Shown here: positions 33,036 through 41,257 of the stretch, piece by piece | Position numbering within the stretch: the stretch's first letter is position 1 | How the letters are laid out: each line of letters opens with the position of its first letter | NCBI GenBank assembly: GCA_020062665.1 | Contig: JAGUVW010000023.1 | Coordinates: 1 to 64,000 of the forward strand | Direction: 5' to 3' | DNA: 64,000 nt | DNA from: Pseudomonadales bacterium | GTDB taxonomy: Bacteria; Pseudomonadota; Gammaproteobacteria; Pseudomonadales; Ketobacteraceae | Made by a program: the position numbers and the translations under genes | The notes under the pieces: model-generated | Told to the model about the DNA's origin: nothing | Seen by the model: the letters and a program-made list of their open reading frames with translations, nothing else | Databases searched by the model: none

Positions 33036-35075
33036 ATGCCGTCGGGCCGGTGCGAGAGAGTGCGCGTGGGAATCACCAGAAAAATACCAACAACAGGAAT
33101 TTATCTGCTGTTGCTGCTGACACTGCTGTGCGGCAGCGCATCGTTGCAGGCCAGGACTGACCCGATCGAGCTGGACGAAAACAGCGACCAGATCAATCCG
33201 GTTCACCATCTTGTCTTTGGCCTGGATCACAGCAACCAGCTCACACTGGATGATATCCAGGGGCAAGGTTCGACCTTCCAATGGCAAGCGGTCAGTCCCG
33301 ATATCCAGCACGTCAATTTCGGCTACTCCGATGTGACACACTGGTTCCACTTCCGCTTACAGAACACCAGTCAGCATCGCATTCACAAGCAGCTGGAGGT
33401 TGGCTATCCAGTGCTGGATTATCTGGATGTGTACCTGCTGCACCGCAACGGTGACGTGCGCAATCTGAGTTTGGGTGACAAGCGTCCTTTCCACGATCGC
33501 CCGGTGGATCACCGCAACTTCATTATTCCGCTGCAGCTGCAGCCCGATGACACACTGGATGTCTATCTGCGGGTGCGTACCACCAGCTCGGTGCAATTGC
33601 CCTTGACGATCTGGCGCGACAACACCCTGCTGGAAGTGTCACAGGCGGAAATGCTGGGGCTGGGCATCTATTACGGCACCATGATAGTGATGGTGCTGTA
33701 CAACCTGTTTGTATTTTTCTCGGTGCGCGAGATCAACTACCTGTACTACGTGCTGTATGTGACGTGCATGGCGCTGTTTCTGGCCAGTCTCAACGGCGTG
33801 TCCTATCAGTATTTGTGGCCCAACAGCATCTGGTGGAACGATCAGAGCATTGTATTCTTCCTGGCGGGCGTGGTGTTGTTTGCGGCGCTCTTCACCATCA
33901 ATTTCCTGCGCGTGCCGGAAGTCTTTCCCCGCATCTATCGCATCGGCACCGCCATCGTGATCATCAGCACGTTCGTCATGATCGCCACCTTGATGCTGCC
34001 GTACAAGATCATGATTCTGGTGGTGATCGGCTGGGCGGTATTCGGCATCAGCATCGCACTGAGTGTTGGCATGTATCGCTGGCTGCACGGTGATTCTTCT
34101 GCCAAATACTATTGCATTGCATGGTATACCCTGCTGATCGGCGGCGTGATCCTGGCGCTCAACAAGTTCGACGTCATTCCACGCAATTTCCTCACCGAGA
34201 ATGCCACCCAGCTGGGCTCGGCACTGGAGGTGATCCTGCTGTCGTTCGCGCTGGCGGATCGCCTCAACACCGAAAAACGCAAGCGGTACGAAGCACAACT
34301 GCAGGCACTGGAAAACGAGCGCATCGCGCGCCTGGCCCAGGCCGAAGCGCTGCAACAGGAAAAGAACGCACGTCTGGCCCAGGACAGGGCACTGGAACAT
34401 GAACGCCAGGCCCGCAGCGCCCAGGAAAAAGCGCTGGAAATCCAGCTCGCAGCGACCGAAACGCTGGAGCATCGGGTGAAGGAGCGCACCCACGAACTGG
34501 AAATCGCCAACAAGCGACTGGAAGAACTGACCTACACCGATGGCCTCACCGGCATTCGCAACCGCCGCTATCTGAACCGGGCGATGGAGCGGGAATTTTC
34601 CCGCGCCAAACGCGAGAAGCTGCCGCTGTCTCTGCTGCTGATCGATATCGATCATTTCAAGCAGTTCAACGACAAGTACGGCCATCTGGTGGGCGACGAC
34701 TGTCTGCGGGTGGTGGCATCCACCATCGAGTCTGCCGCCCTGCGGGAAAACGATATTGTTGCACGTTACGGAGGCGAAGAATTCTGCGTGCTGCTGCCCA
34801 ATACGGATCAGGTCGGCGCCGCCCAGGTGGCAGAGTCGATCCGGCGGCGTGTCAGCGAGATCGATTTCAACGCCAACGGCCAGTCGGTAACCATCACGGT
34901 CAGTCTTGGACTTACTACCTGCATTCCCGAGCGCCAGCACGAAATCGATCAGTTCATCGCGGCCGCAGACAGCGCGCTCTATCACTCCAAGCGCAACGGA
35001 CGCAATCAGGTCACCACCGAATTACCGGTCTTTGACCTTGGCAAAGCACCACCGGCAGGTGCCAGCCCGACATGA
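33036..35075 (+). CDS. 7TMR-DISM diguanylate cyclase with long coiled coil
   Basis: 679 residues from ATG 33036, 7 nt after GAAGGG. GTG 33033 or GTG 33066 are alternatives, the last giving a more usual signal-peptide length. Order: signal peptide, DISMED2 sensor (about 45-200), seven helices (about 205-410), a coiled coil with Ala/Glu/Arg repeats (about 415-495), and GGDEF (about 500-665). The active site is GGEEF at 579-583 and the I-site is REND five residues upstream. It produces c-di-GMP in response to a periplasmic signal. Its last codons overlap the hybrid kinase gene as ATGA (35072-35075), so one message makes two proteins with the same sensor type but different outputs. Confidence 0.9.
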   Translation: MPSGRCERVRVGITRKIPTTGIYLLLLLTLLCGSASLQARTDPIELDENSDQINPVHHLVFGLDHSNQLTLDDIQGQGSTFQWQAVSPDIQHVNFGYSDVTHWFHFRLQNTSQHRIHKQLEVGYPVLDYLDVYLLHRNGDVRNLSLGDKRPFHDRPVDHRNFIIPLQLQPDDTLDVYLRVRTTSSVQLPLTIWRDNTLLEVSQAEMLGLGIYYGTMIVMVLYNLFVFFSVREINYLYYVLYVTCMALFLASLNGVSYQYLWPNSIWWNDQSIVFFLAGVVLFAALFTINFLRVPEVFPRIYRIGTAIVIISTFVMIATLMLPYKIMILVVIGWAVFGISIALSVGMYRWLHGDSSAKYYCIAWYTLLIGGVILALNKFDVIPRNFLTENATQLGSALEVILLSFALADRLNTEKRKRYEAQLQALENERIARLAQAEALQQEKNARLAQDRALEHERQARSAQEKALEIQLAATETLEHRVKERTHELEIANKRLEELTYTDGLTGIRNRRYLNRAMEREFSRAKREKLPLSLLLIDIDHFKQFNDKYGHLVGDDCLRVVASTIESAALRENDIVARYGGEEFCVLLPNTDQVGAAQVAESIRRRVSEIDFNANGQSVTITVSLGLTTCIPERQHEIDQFIAAADSALYHSKRNGRNQVTTELPVFDLGKAPPAGASPT

Positions 35076-37753
35076 AACGGATGCAGTGGCTGCTGTTGTC
35101 AATGTTGCTGTGGATACCCGCGACACTTGCCACGCCTCGGGAAGTGGTTCTGGATCGTTCCGTTGAACAGCTGGAACTCGCCCGCCACATTGAGTACTTC
35201 GAGGATCGCGAGCATCGCCTGGATATCAACGCGGTGGTCAACGACACCGCGTTGCCGTTTGAGCCTTATCCCCGCAGCAGCGTCAGCGAAGGCTACAGCA
35301 ACAGCACCTGGTGGTTTCGCCTGGCGCTGTACAACAACGAACAAACCCAGGTGCAATGGTGGCTCAATCTGGCGTATGCCATGATCGATCAGATCGATGT
35401 CTATCGGGTTGATCTGGACTCCGGTGCCATTCAGACCATCGCCCGCAGCGGTGACACGTTGCCGTTTGTATCGCGCCCGGTGAACACGCACAATTTCTGG
35501 TTTCCGCTCGACATCCCGTCCCAGCGCACCACCGTAATCTACCTGCGCGCGCAAACCACGGGCAGCTTGGTGTTGCCGCTAAGGCTGTACAAGGAAGCCA
35601 ACTTCATCAGCACGCTGTCCGATACCCGGTTGCTGCTGGGCATCTACCATGGTGGCGCTTTTTTCCTGATGCTGTACAACATCGGTCTGTTTCTGGTGGT
35701 GCGCGAACGCCTCTATCTTTATTACGTCCTCTACGTGGCGAGCTTTTTGCTGATTTCACTCACCGGAACCGGGCTGGGTTACGAGTATCTATGGCCGGAT
35801 CAATACTGGTTTCAGTCCGGTTCGATGCCACTCAGCATTCTGCTGTGTTGCCTGTTCGGCGCACTGTTCTCGCGCAATCTGCTGGCACTGCAGGAACGCT
35901 CTGTCACCCTGTACCGAGTGTCTCATCTTCTGCTGGGCACCATCGCCCTGGCATTCATGGCCTGCCTGCTGCTTTCCTACACGCGGGGCATCCAGATTTC
36001 CATGTTCGTTGCACTGCTGTGCATTGGCTTTGTCGTGGTGGCCGGTGGCCATGGCATCGTCCATCGGTTCGCGCCCGCGCGCACGTTCATGATTGCGTGG
36101 ATCACCTTCCTCGCCAGCGCGCTGGTGTTCATCATGAATGTGTTCAACCTGATGGAAGCCAGCACACTGTCGATCAACAGCATCCAGATCGGCAGCGCCA
36201 TCGAATTGCTGCTGCTGAGCTTTGCCATTGCCAGCCGCATTTCCCATCTGAAGAAACAGAAAACCGAAATGGAATCCATCGCCCGCGCCGAGCATGTGGC
36301 CAACAAGGCAAAGTCGGATTTTCTGGCGTCCATGAGCCACGAGATCCGCACACCCATGGCTGGCGTGTTGGGTATGACCGAGCTGATGGCCAACACCCAA
36401 CTCACCCAGGAACAGCGCCAGTATCTGGACAACATTCAGGATTCATCGCGCGCGCTGCTGGACATCATCAATCAGATTCTGGATCTGTCGAAGATCGAGG
36501 CCAACCGGCTGGAGTTGGAATCGCTGGAATTCGGCCTGGACGAAGTGCTGACCGAAACCCTGAAAGTATTTTATGCCAAGCGCCAGCACTCGCCGGTGAA
36601 GCTGGATGTGCAAATCGACCCGGCGATTCCGGCGCAGGTGCGCGGCGATCCCACTCGCCTGCGTCAGGTGCTGATCAACCTGATCGGCAATGCGTTCAAA
36701 TTTACCGAGCGCGGCAGCATCACCATCAGCGTGCAGCCGGGCAAGCAGCCTCGGGATCTGTATTTTGCCGTCACCGATACCGGGCCAGGCATTGCATCCG
36801 AGGCGCTGCCGCGCTTGTTCCAGCACTACGCCCAGGAAGATGCCAGCATCAACCGCAAACACGGCGGCACCGGGCTTGGCCTTGCCATCACCAAACAGCT
36901 GGTGGAGCGCATGGGTGGCGAAATCGGCGTGCATTCCAGTCCCGGCGTGGGCACCACGTTCTGGTTCCATTTGCCGCTGGTGACGCGCGATCATTCCCTG
37001 CCGGTGCTGCCGGTAGACGAGTTCCGTCATATCCAGCTTTACCTGTTTTCCAACGACAATGCATTGCAGCGCCAGATCAGCCAGTGGTGCAAGCACATGA
37101 ATATCGAGTGGGTGCTGAACGCCTGGCCCAATCCTACCGATCACACCGACGATCTGGTGATTCTGTCCGACGACATCGTGCACCTGCGTCAGAGCCAGTC
37201 ACTGCTGGCCGTGCGCGTGACGGCCCATCTGCTGTGCCAGCGTGCACGTGACTGCGACCAGCATGAATTCCCCGCGTCGGAACTGCCGCTGCTGCCGTCG
37301 CGTTTTCTCGACATTCTGTCGCATCGCTCCCGTCTGGCTGCTGCGAAGCCAGAGCAGGAAGACACCAGCAGTGCCAGCATCCAGATCAAAAAGGTGCTGC
37401 TGGCAGAGGACAATCCGGTGAATGCCCAGGTGATCAAGGGCCTGCTGAAAAGACTGGGCGTGGAATCCGACTGGTGCCAGAACGGCAAGGATGCGGTGGA
37501 AAAAGTGCAGCGCAATCATTACGACCTGATTTTCATGGACTGCGAGATGCCGATTCTGGACGGCTATTCTGCCACCCGCCAGATTCGCGCCGCCGGTGAA
37601 ACCACGCTGCCCATCGTGGCGCTCACCGCCCATGCGGTGAAGGAATATGTGGATCAGGCCTATGCCGCCGGCATGAATGACTACATCACCAAGCCAGTCG
37701 ATCTGGCCACGCTGCGCAAGGCACTGCAGTACTGGTCGTCGCCACCTGCCTGA
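35072..37753 (+). CDS. 7TMR-DISM hybrid sensor histidine kinase
   Basis: 893 residues. A signal peptide ends near TLA (20), then a DISMED2 sensor (about 25-180), seven helices (about 186-392), HisKA with phosphoacceptor His423 in SHEIRTPM, and HATPase (DTGPGI, HGGTGLGLAI). A degenerate receiver-like segment (about 652-758) lacks a recognisable phosphoacceptor. A complete C-terminal receiver follows with AEDNPVN, Asp823 in FMDCEMP, TAHA and ITKPVD. No Hpt domain is fused and no response regulator is adjacent, so the phosphate must go to a partner elsewhere. Translationally coupled to the diguanylate cyclase upstream, suggesting both answer to the same ligand. Confidence 0.92.
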   Translation: MKRMQWLLLSMLLWIPATLATPREVVLDRSVEQLELARHIEYFEDREHRLDINAVVNDTALPFEPYPRSSVSEGYSNSTWWFRLALYNNEQTQVQWWLNLAYAMIDQIDVYRVDLDSGAIQTIARSGDTLPFVSRPVNTHNFWFPLDIPSQRTTVIYLRAQTTGSLVLPLRLYKEANFISTLSDTRLLLGIYHGGAFFLMLYNIGLFLVVRERLYLYYVLYVASFLLISLTGTGLGYEYLWPDQYWFQSGSMPLSILLCCLFGALFSRNLLALQERSVTLYRVSHLLLGTIALAFMACLLLSYTRGIQISMFVALLCIGFVVVAGGHGIVHRFAPARTFMIAWITFLASALVFIMNVFNLMEASTLSINSIQIGSAIELLLLSFAIASRISHLKKQKTEMESIARAEHVANKAKSDFLASMSHEIRTPMAGVLGMTELMANTQLTQEQRQYLDNIQDSSRALLDIINQILDLSKIEANRLELESLEFGLDEVLTETLKVFYAKRQHSPVKLDVQIDPAIPAQVRGDPTRLRQVLINLIGNAFKFTERGSITISVQPGKQPRDLYFAVTDTGPGIASEALPRLFQHYAQEDASINRKHGGTGLGLAITKQLVERMGGEIGVHSSPGVGTTFWFHLPLVTRDHSLPVLPVDEFRHIQLYLFSNDNALQRQISQWCKHMNIEWVLNAWPNPTDHTDDLVILSDDIVHLRQSQSLLAVRVTAHLLCQRARDCDQHEFPASELPLLPSRFLDILSHRSRLAAAKPEQEDTSSASIQIKKVLLAEDNPVNAQVIKGLLKRLGVESDWCQNGKDAVEKVQRNHYDLIFMDCEMPILDGYSATRQIRAAGETTLPIVALTAHAVKEYVDQAYAAGMNDYITKPVDLATLRKALQYWSSPPA

Positions 37754-37776
37754 ACCTCACCGCTTGACCCATAAAA

Positions 37777-37790
37777 TGAATCATGGTTCA
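37777..37790. promoter_or_regulatory. Operator-like box 1 upstream of the TetR-aidB operon
   Basis: TGAATCATGGTTCA, a near-perfect 14-bp palindrome with one mismatched pair, 34 bp before the TetR ATG. Confidence 0.5.
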
Positions 37791-37805
37791 CTTCTATCAA
37801 AGAAA

Positions 37806-37819
37806 TGAACATGGATTCA
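37806..37819. promoter_or_regulatory. Operator-like box 2 upstream of the TetR-aidB operon
   Basis: TGAACATGGATTCA has TGAA and TTCA arms around ATGG, like box 1. It ends 4 bp before the ATG and its centre is 29 bp from that of box 1. Binding here would block ribosome or polymerase access, so autorepression by the adjacent TetR protein is likely. Confidence 0.5.
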
Positions 37820-37823
37820 TTGT

Positions 37824-38435
37824 ATGGTCTATCGCGCCACCGCCCACACTGAAAGCCGCAAGGCTCAAGTGCATGAAAACATTCTCAAAGCCGCCAAGAC
37901 CCTGGTGAGTGAACAGGGTTTTCGCCAGCTGTCGATTCAGGCGGTGGCGGAACGGGCCGACATCGCCACCGGTACCATCTATCGCTATTTCGCTTCGAAA
38001 ACGGCGCTCTGCGTCGCGCTGTTCCAGCATGCCACCGAGCGGGAAATCCAGCAGGTGCAAGCCGCCGCCACCGTGTCGGGCAGCTACACCCACAAGCTGG
38101 AACACGCGCTCACCATCTTTGCCGAACGCGCCATGCAAAATCCCACCCTCGCCTACGCACTCATCGCCGAGCCGGTGGATCCAGAACTGGATATCGCACG
38201 ACTGGACTATCGCAAAGCCTGGGCGGATTCCTTTTCCAGCCTGATCCGCAGCGGCATGCGCAAAGGTGAATTCATTACGCAACCGGAACAGCTCTGCGCC
38301 GCTGCCATGGTGGGCGCCATGGCCGAAGCCCTCATCACCCCCGACAGCGCACACCTGAGCGCGTCGCAACGCAAAAAGCAGATCCAGCATCTGGTGCGAT
38401 TCTGCCTGCGTGCTGTCGTCAAACCCGGAGACTGA
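37824..38435 (+). CDS. TetR-family transcriptional regulator
   Basis: 203 residues. The N-terminal HTH reads ILKAAKTLVSEQGFRQLSIQ then VAERADIATGTIYRYFASK, a standard TetR domain with the tyrosine-rich recognition helix. The C-terminal helical domain (about 75-200) would hold the ligand pocket; PTLAYALIAEPVDPELD is common in regulators beside acyl-CoA dehydrogenase genes. It is the first gene of an operon with aidB (2-bp gap) and a thioesterase. Two similar TGAA-N6-TTCA boxes sit directly upstream, suggesting it controls its own operon. The ligand is probably an acyl-CoA or related compound (inference). Confidence 0.85.
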   Translation: MVYRATAHTESRKAQVHENILKAAKTLVSEQGFRQLSIQAVAERADIATGTIYRYFASKTALCVALFQHATEREIQQVQAAATVSGSYTHKLEHALTIFAERAMQNPTLAYALIAEPVDPELDIARLDYRKAWADSFSSLIRSGMRKGEFITQPEQLCAAAMVGAMAEALITPDSAHLSASQRKKQIQHLVRFCLRAVVKPGD

Positions 38436-38437
38436 TC

Positions 38438-40105
38438 ATGACCGAACATGCTTTCAATTCCATGGCCGAAACCCACACGGTTTTCAATCTGCCGCAGCCG
38501 CTGGAAAACTACAATCTGTTCACCAGCGACGTGGCACTGCAACAGGCTGCGCAACGGGAAGGCGCTGCAGATCGCACCACCACGCTGCAGCAATTCGGCG
38601 CGCTCACCGGCTCGGCCGAGGTGATCAAGTGGGGTTTTCAGGCCAACAAGGTGAAACCGGAGTTCCGCACTCACGATCGGTATGGCCGTCGCGTGGACGA
38701 AGTGGAATTTCATCCCGCCTATCATCAGCTGATGAGAACCTCCATCGAGAATGGCCTGCATGCGATTCCCTGGACTGACAAGGCACCCGGCGCCAATGTG
38801 TTTCGTGCCTCGCTGTCGTACATGATGTCGCAGGTGGACGCGGGCCACGGTTGCCCCATTACCATGACGTTTGCCGCCATACCCACTCTGCGCAAGCAAC
38901 CGGACATTGCGAAAATCTGGGAGCCGCTGATCACATCCCGCGTGTACGAGCCTGCCAACAAGCCGTTCTTCGAAAAGCAGGGTGTTACCATCGGCATGGC
39001 GATGACGGAAAAGCAAGGCGGTTCCGATGTGCGCGCCAACACCACCAAAGCTTATCCGCTTGCGCAACGGGGCGGCGGCCAACTCTATGAACTGGTGGGA
39101 CATAAGTATTTCGTGTCAGCGCCCATGTGTGATGCGTTCCTGGTGCTGGCGCAGGCCGAAGGCGGCATTTCCTGTTTCCTGGTGCCACGCTGGCGCAGCG
39201 ATGGCAGCAAAAATCCGCTGCAGATCCAGCAGCTGAAAAACAAAATGGGCAACGTTTCCAATGCATCATCCGAGGCTGAACTGCGCGGCGCTCACGGCTG
39301 GCTGATCGGTGACGAAGGTCGCGGTGTCGCCAACATTCTGGAAATGGTGGCACTCACCCGCTTCGACTGCATGATCGGTTCTGCCGGCGGCATGCGTCAG
39401 GCCATGACGCAGATTCTGCACCACTGCAATCATCGCTCCGCTTTCGGCAAAAAGCTGGTGGATCAGCCGCTGATGCAAAACGTGCTGGCAGATCTGACAC
39501 TCGAAAGCGAAGCCGCGATTGCGCTGGCACTGCGTATCGGCCGCGGACTCGACCAGCCGGACAATGAATTCGAACAGTTGGTGGTGCGCATCGGCACCGC
39601 TGTGGGCAAATACTGGATCTGCAAGCGCACGCCTGCTCACGCCTACGAGGCCATGGAATGTATCGGCGGCAGCGCGGTGATGGAAGACAGCATCATGCCG
39701 CGCCTGTACCGCGAAGCGCCGGTGAATGCGATCTGGGAAGGCAGCGGCAACGTGCAGTGTCTGGACATGCTGCGGGCCATGGCGCGCACGCCCGGAAGTG
39801 TGGAAGCCCTGTTCACGGAGCTCGATCAGATGAAGGGCTTGCACAGCGCATTCGATCGTCACGTGCGGGAACTCAAGCAGGATCTGGCGGACAAGCACGA
39901 CATCGAATACCGCGCCCGCGCCATCGTGGAAAACATGGCGCTTGCATTGCAGGCCAGCGTGCTGCTGCGCGCCGGCCACTCCCTGGTGGCTGACGCCTTC
40001 TGCCAGGGTCGATTCCAGCCGCGCTCGCATCAGATGTTTGGCACCCTGCCCCGGGGCGTGGACTGCCGCGCCATCATCGACCGCGCCATGCCGACGATCA
40101 GATAA
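38438..40105 (+). CDS. aidB: AidB-like acyl-CoA dehydrogenase family protein
   Basis: 555 residues, against about 541 in E. coli AidB. Collinear landmarks include THTVFNLPQPLENYNLF near the N-terminus, CPITMTFAA, IGMAMTEKQGGSDVRANTT, LVGHKYFVSAP, LTRFDCMIGSAGGMRQA and PRLYREAPVNAIWEGSGN. AidB binds FAD and DNA and belongs to the adaptive response to alkylation in E. coli. Its catalytic role is unclear; isovaleryl-CoA dehydrogenase activity has been reported as weak. Here the operon partners are a TetR regulator and a thioesterase rather than ada, which points to an acyl-CoA role or a different inducer. GGAG lies just upstream of ATG 38438. Confidence 0.88.
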   Translation: MTEHAFNSMAETHTVFNLPQPLENYNLFTSDVALQQAAQREGAADRTTTLQQFGALTGSAEVIKWGFQANKVKPEFRTHDRYGRRVDEVEFHPAYHQLMRTSIENGLHAIPWTDKAPGANVFRASLSYMMSQVDAGHGCPITMTFAAIPTLRKQPDIAKIWEPLITSRVYEPANKPFFEKQGVTIGMAMTEKQGGSDVRANTTKAYPLAQRGGGQLYELVGHKYFVSAPMCDAFLVLAQAEGGISCFLVPRWRSDGSKNPLQIQQLKNKMGNVSNASSEAELRGAHGWLIGDEGRGVANILEMVALTRFDCMIGSAGGMRQAMTQILHHCNHRSAFGKKLVDQPLMQNVLADLTLESEAAIALALRIGRGLDQPDNEFEQLVVRIGTAVGKYWICKRTPAHAYEAMECIGGSAVMEDSIMPRLYREAPVNAIWEGSGNVQCLDMLRAMARTPGSVEALFTELDQMKGLHSAFDRHVRELKQDLADKHDIEYRARAIVENMALALQASVLLRAGHSLVADAFCQGRFQPRSHQMFGTLPRGVDCRAIIDRAMPTIR

Positions 40106-40116
40106 GGGTCCCCGAC

Positions 40117-40530
40117 ATGCTGACCACAGACGAACTGCAGCACTATCTGGCGGAAATATTCCCCGGTTTTCATTTCACGATTGCGGAAGCGGGCATGACG
40201 CGCACCGTACTGGAAATGCGTACCGACGCGCGTCACCTGCGCCCTGGCGGCACCGTGTCCGGCCCCACGCTGATGGAGCTGGCCGATGCCGCCATGTATG
40301 TGGCGATTCTTGCGCAGGTCGGCAAGGTTGCGCTCGCCGTTACCACCAACCTGAATATGAACTTCTATCGCAAGCCGGAACCGGGCATCCTGCGCGCCGA
40401 GGCCCGTCTGCTCAAGCTGGGTCAACGCCTGGCAGTGGGCGACGTACTACTGTTCGCCAATGACAGTGCGCAATCCGTCGCACACGCCAGCGTGACCTAT
40501 TCGATTCCACCGCGCCCGGGTCAAGCCTGA
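40117..40530 (+). CDS. PaaI-type hotdog-fold thioesterase
   Basis: 137 residues with the PaaI-family core RPGGTVSGPTLMELADAAMY and later AVTTNLNMNFYRKPEPG. In PaaI thioesterases the residue after the glycine-rich loop and the acidic residue in the central helix (here LADAAMY) take part in catalysis. It would hydrolyse an acyl-CoA thioester in the cytoplasm. AAGGG is 8 nt before ATG 40117 and 11 bp separate it from aidB, so it is the third gene of the TetR-aidB operon. The chain specificity cannot be read. Confidence 0.85.
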   Translation: MLTTDELQHYLAEIFPGFHFTIAEAGMTRTVLEMRTDARHLRPGGTVSGPTLMELADAAMYVAILAQVGKVALAVTTNLNMNFYRKPEPGILRAEARLLKLGQRLAVGDVLLFANDSAQSVAHASVTYSIPPRPGQA

Positions 40531-40672
40531 ACCAGCGGTAATGTTGCGCAAAATACAGTCTTTACTAAGCTTGGCAATTAGACCAATATCAACGAGTTGC
40601 ATAAGGACGGCGTAGTACCTTCAATCCGGGTGCCGGACTGCACATTCAAACCCACCAAGGAGAACACGGAAC

Positions 40673-41155
40673 ATGAAAAAAGTACTGATTGGCGCATTGC
40701 TGTTGGGCACTTCCTCTCTGGCCATGGCGGAAGCGCCGGGCGGCCCAAGCTGTGGCTGGGGCAACATGTTGTTCAAAGGCCAAAGCGGCATGGTTCCCCA
40801 TTTCGCTGCTTCCATCACCAACGGCACCTCTGGCAACGCCACCTTCGGCATGACCACCGGCACCAACGGCTGCTCTGTCAACGGCACGCTGACCTATGGC
40901 GGCACACCGATGATCGGCATGGCTGGCGTACTCGACGAATTCATTGTTGACGCTGCCAACGGCCAGGGCGACGCCATGAACGCCGTTGCCGTTTCCATGG
41001 GCATCCAGGTGGAAGACCGCGCTGCTTTCGCTGCTGCCGTGCACAGCAACTTCAACACCATCTTCCCGACTTCCGACGTTACTGCTGCAGAAGTTCACGC
41101 CTCCATTCTGGAAGTGATGAAAGCCGACAGCCGTCTGGCCAAGTACGTTTCCTGA
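40673..41155 (+). CDS. DUF3015 family secreted protein
   Basis: 160 residues. It has a strong AAGGAGA site and a textbook signal peptide (MKKVLIGALLLGTSSLAMA). The mature part begins EAPGGPSCGWGNMLFKGQSG, the DUF3015 hallmark, with two cysteines (CGWG and GCSVNG) that may form a disulphide, then a helical C-terminal half. The family is widespread in gammaproteobacteria, periplasmic or secreted, and of unknown function. Strong translation signals and its own terminator suggest high expression. It is not operonic with either neighbour. Confidence 0.82.
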   Translation: MKKVLIGALLLGTSSLAMAEAPGGPSCGWGNMLFKGQSGMVPHFAASITNGTSGNATFGMTTGTNGCSVNGTLTYGGTPMIGMAGVLDEFIVDAANGQGDAMNAVAVSMGIQVEDRAAFAAAVHSNFNTIFPTSDVTAAEVHASILEVMKADSRLAKYVS

Positions 41156-41161
41156 TCCAGC

Positions 41162-41192
41162 AAGCGGGGGCTTCGGCCTCCGCTTCTTTTTC
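41162..41192 (+). terminator. Terminator of the DUF3015 gene
   Basis: A 10-bp stem AAGCGGGGGC/GCCTCCGCTT with one G-T wobble and a TTCG tetraloop is followed by CTTTTTCC, 6 bp past the stop codon. Confidence 0.85.
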
Positions 41193-41257
41193 CGATCATC
41201 ATCCCGATCACTCACGCCCGCGACGCCACGACGTTGCTGCGCACACACTGATTCGTC

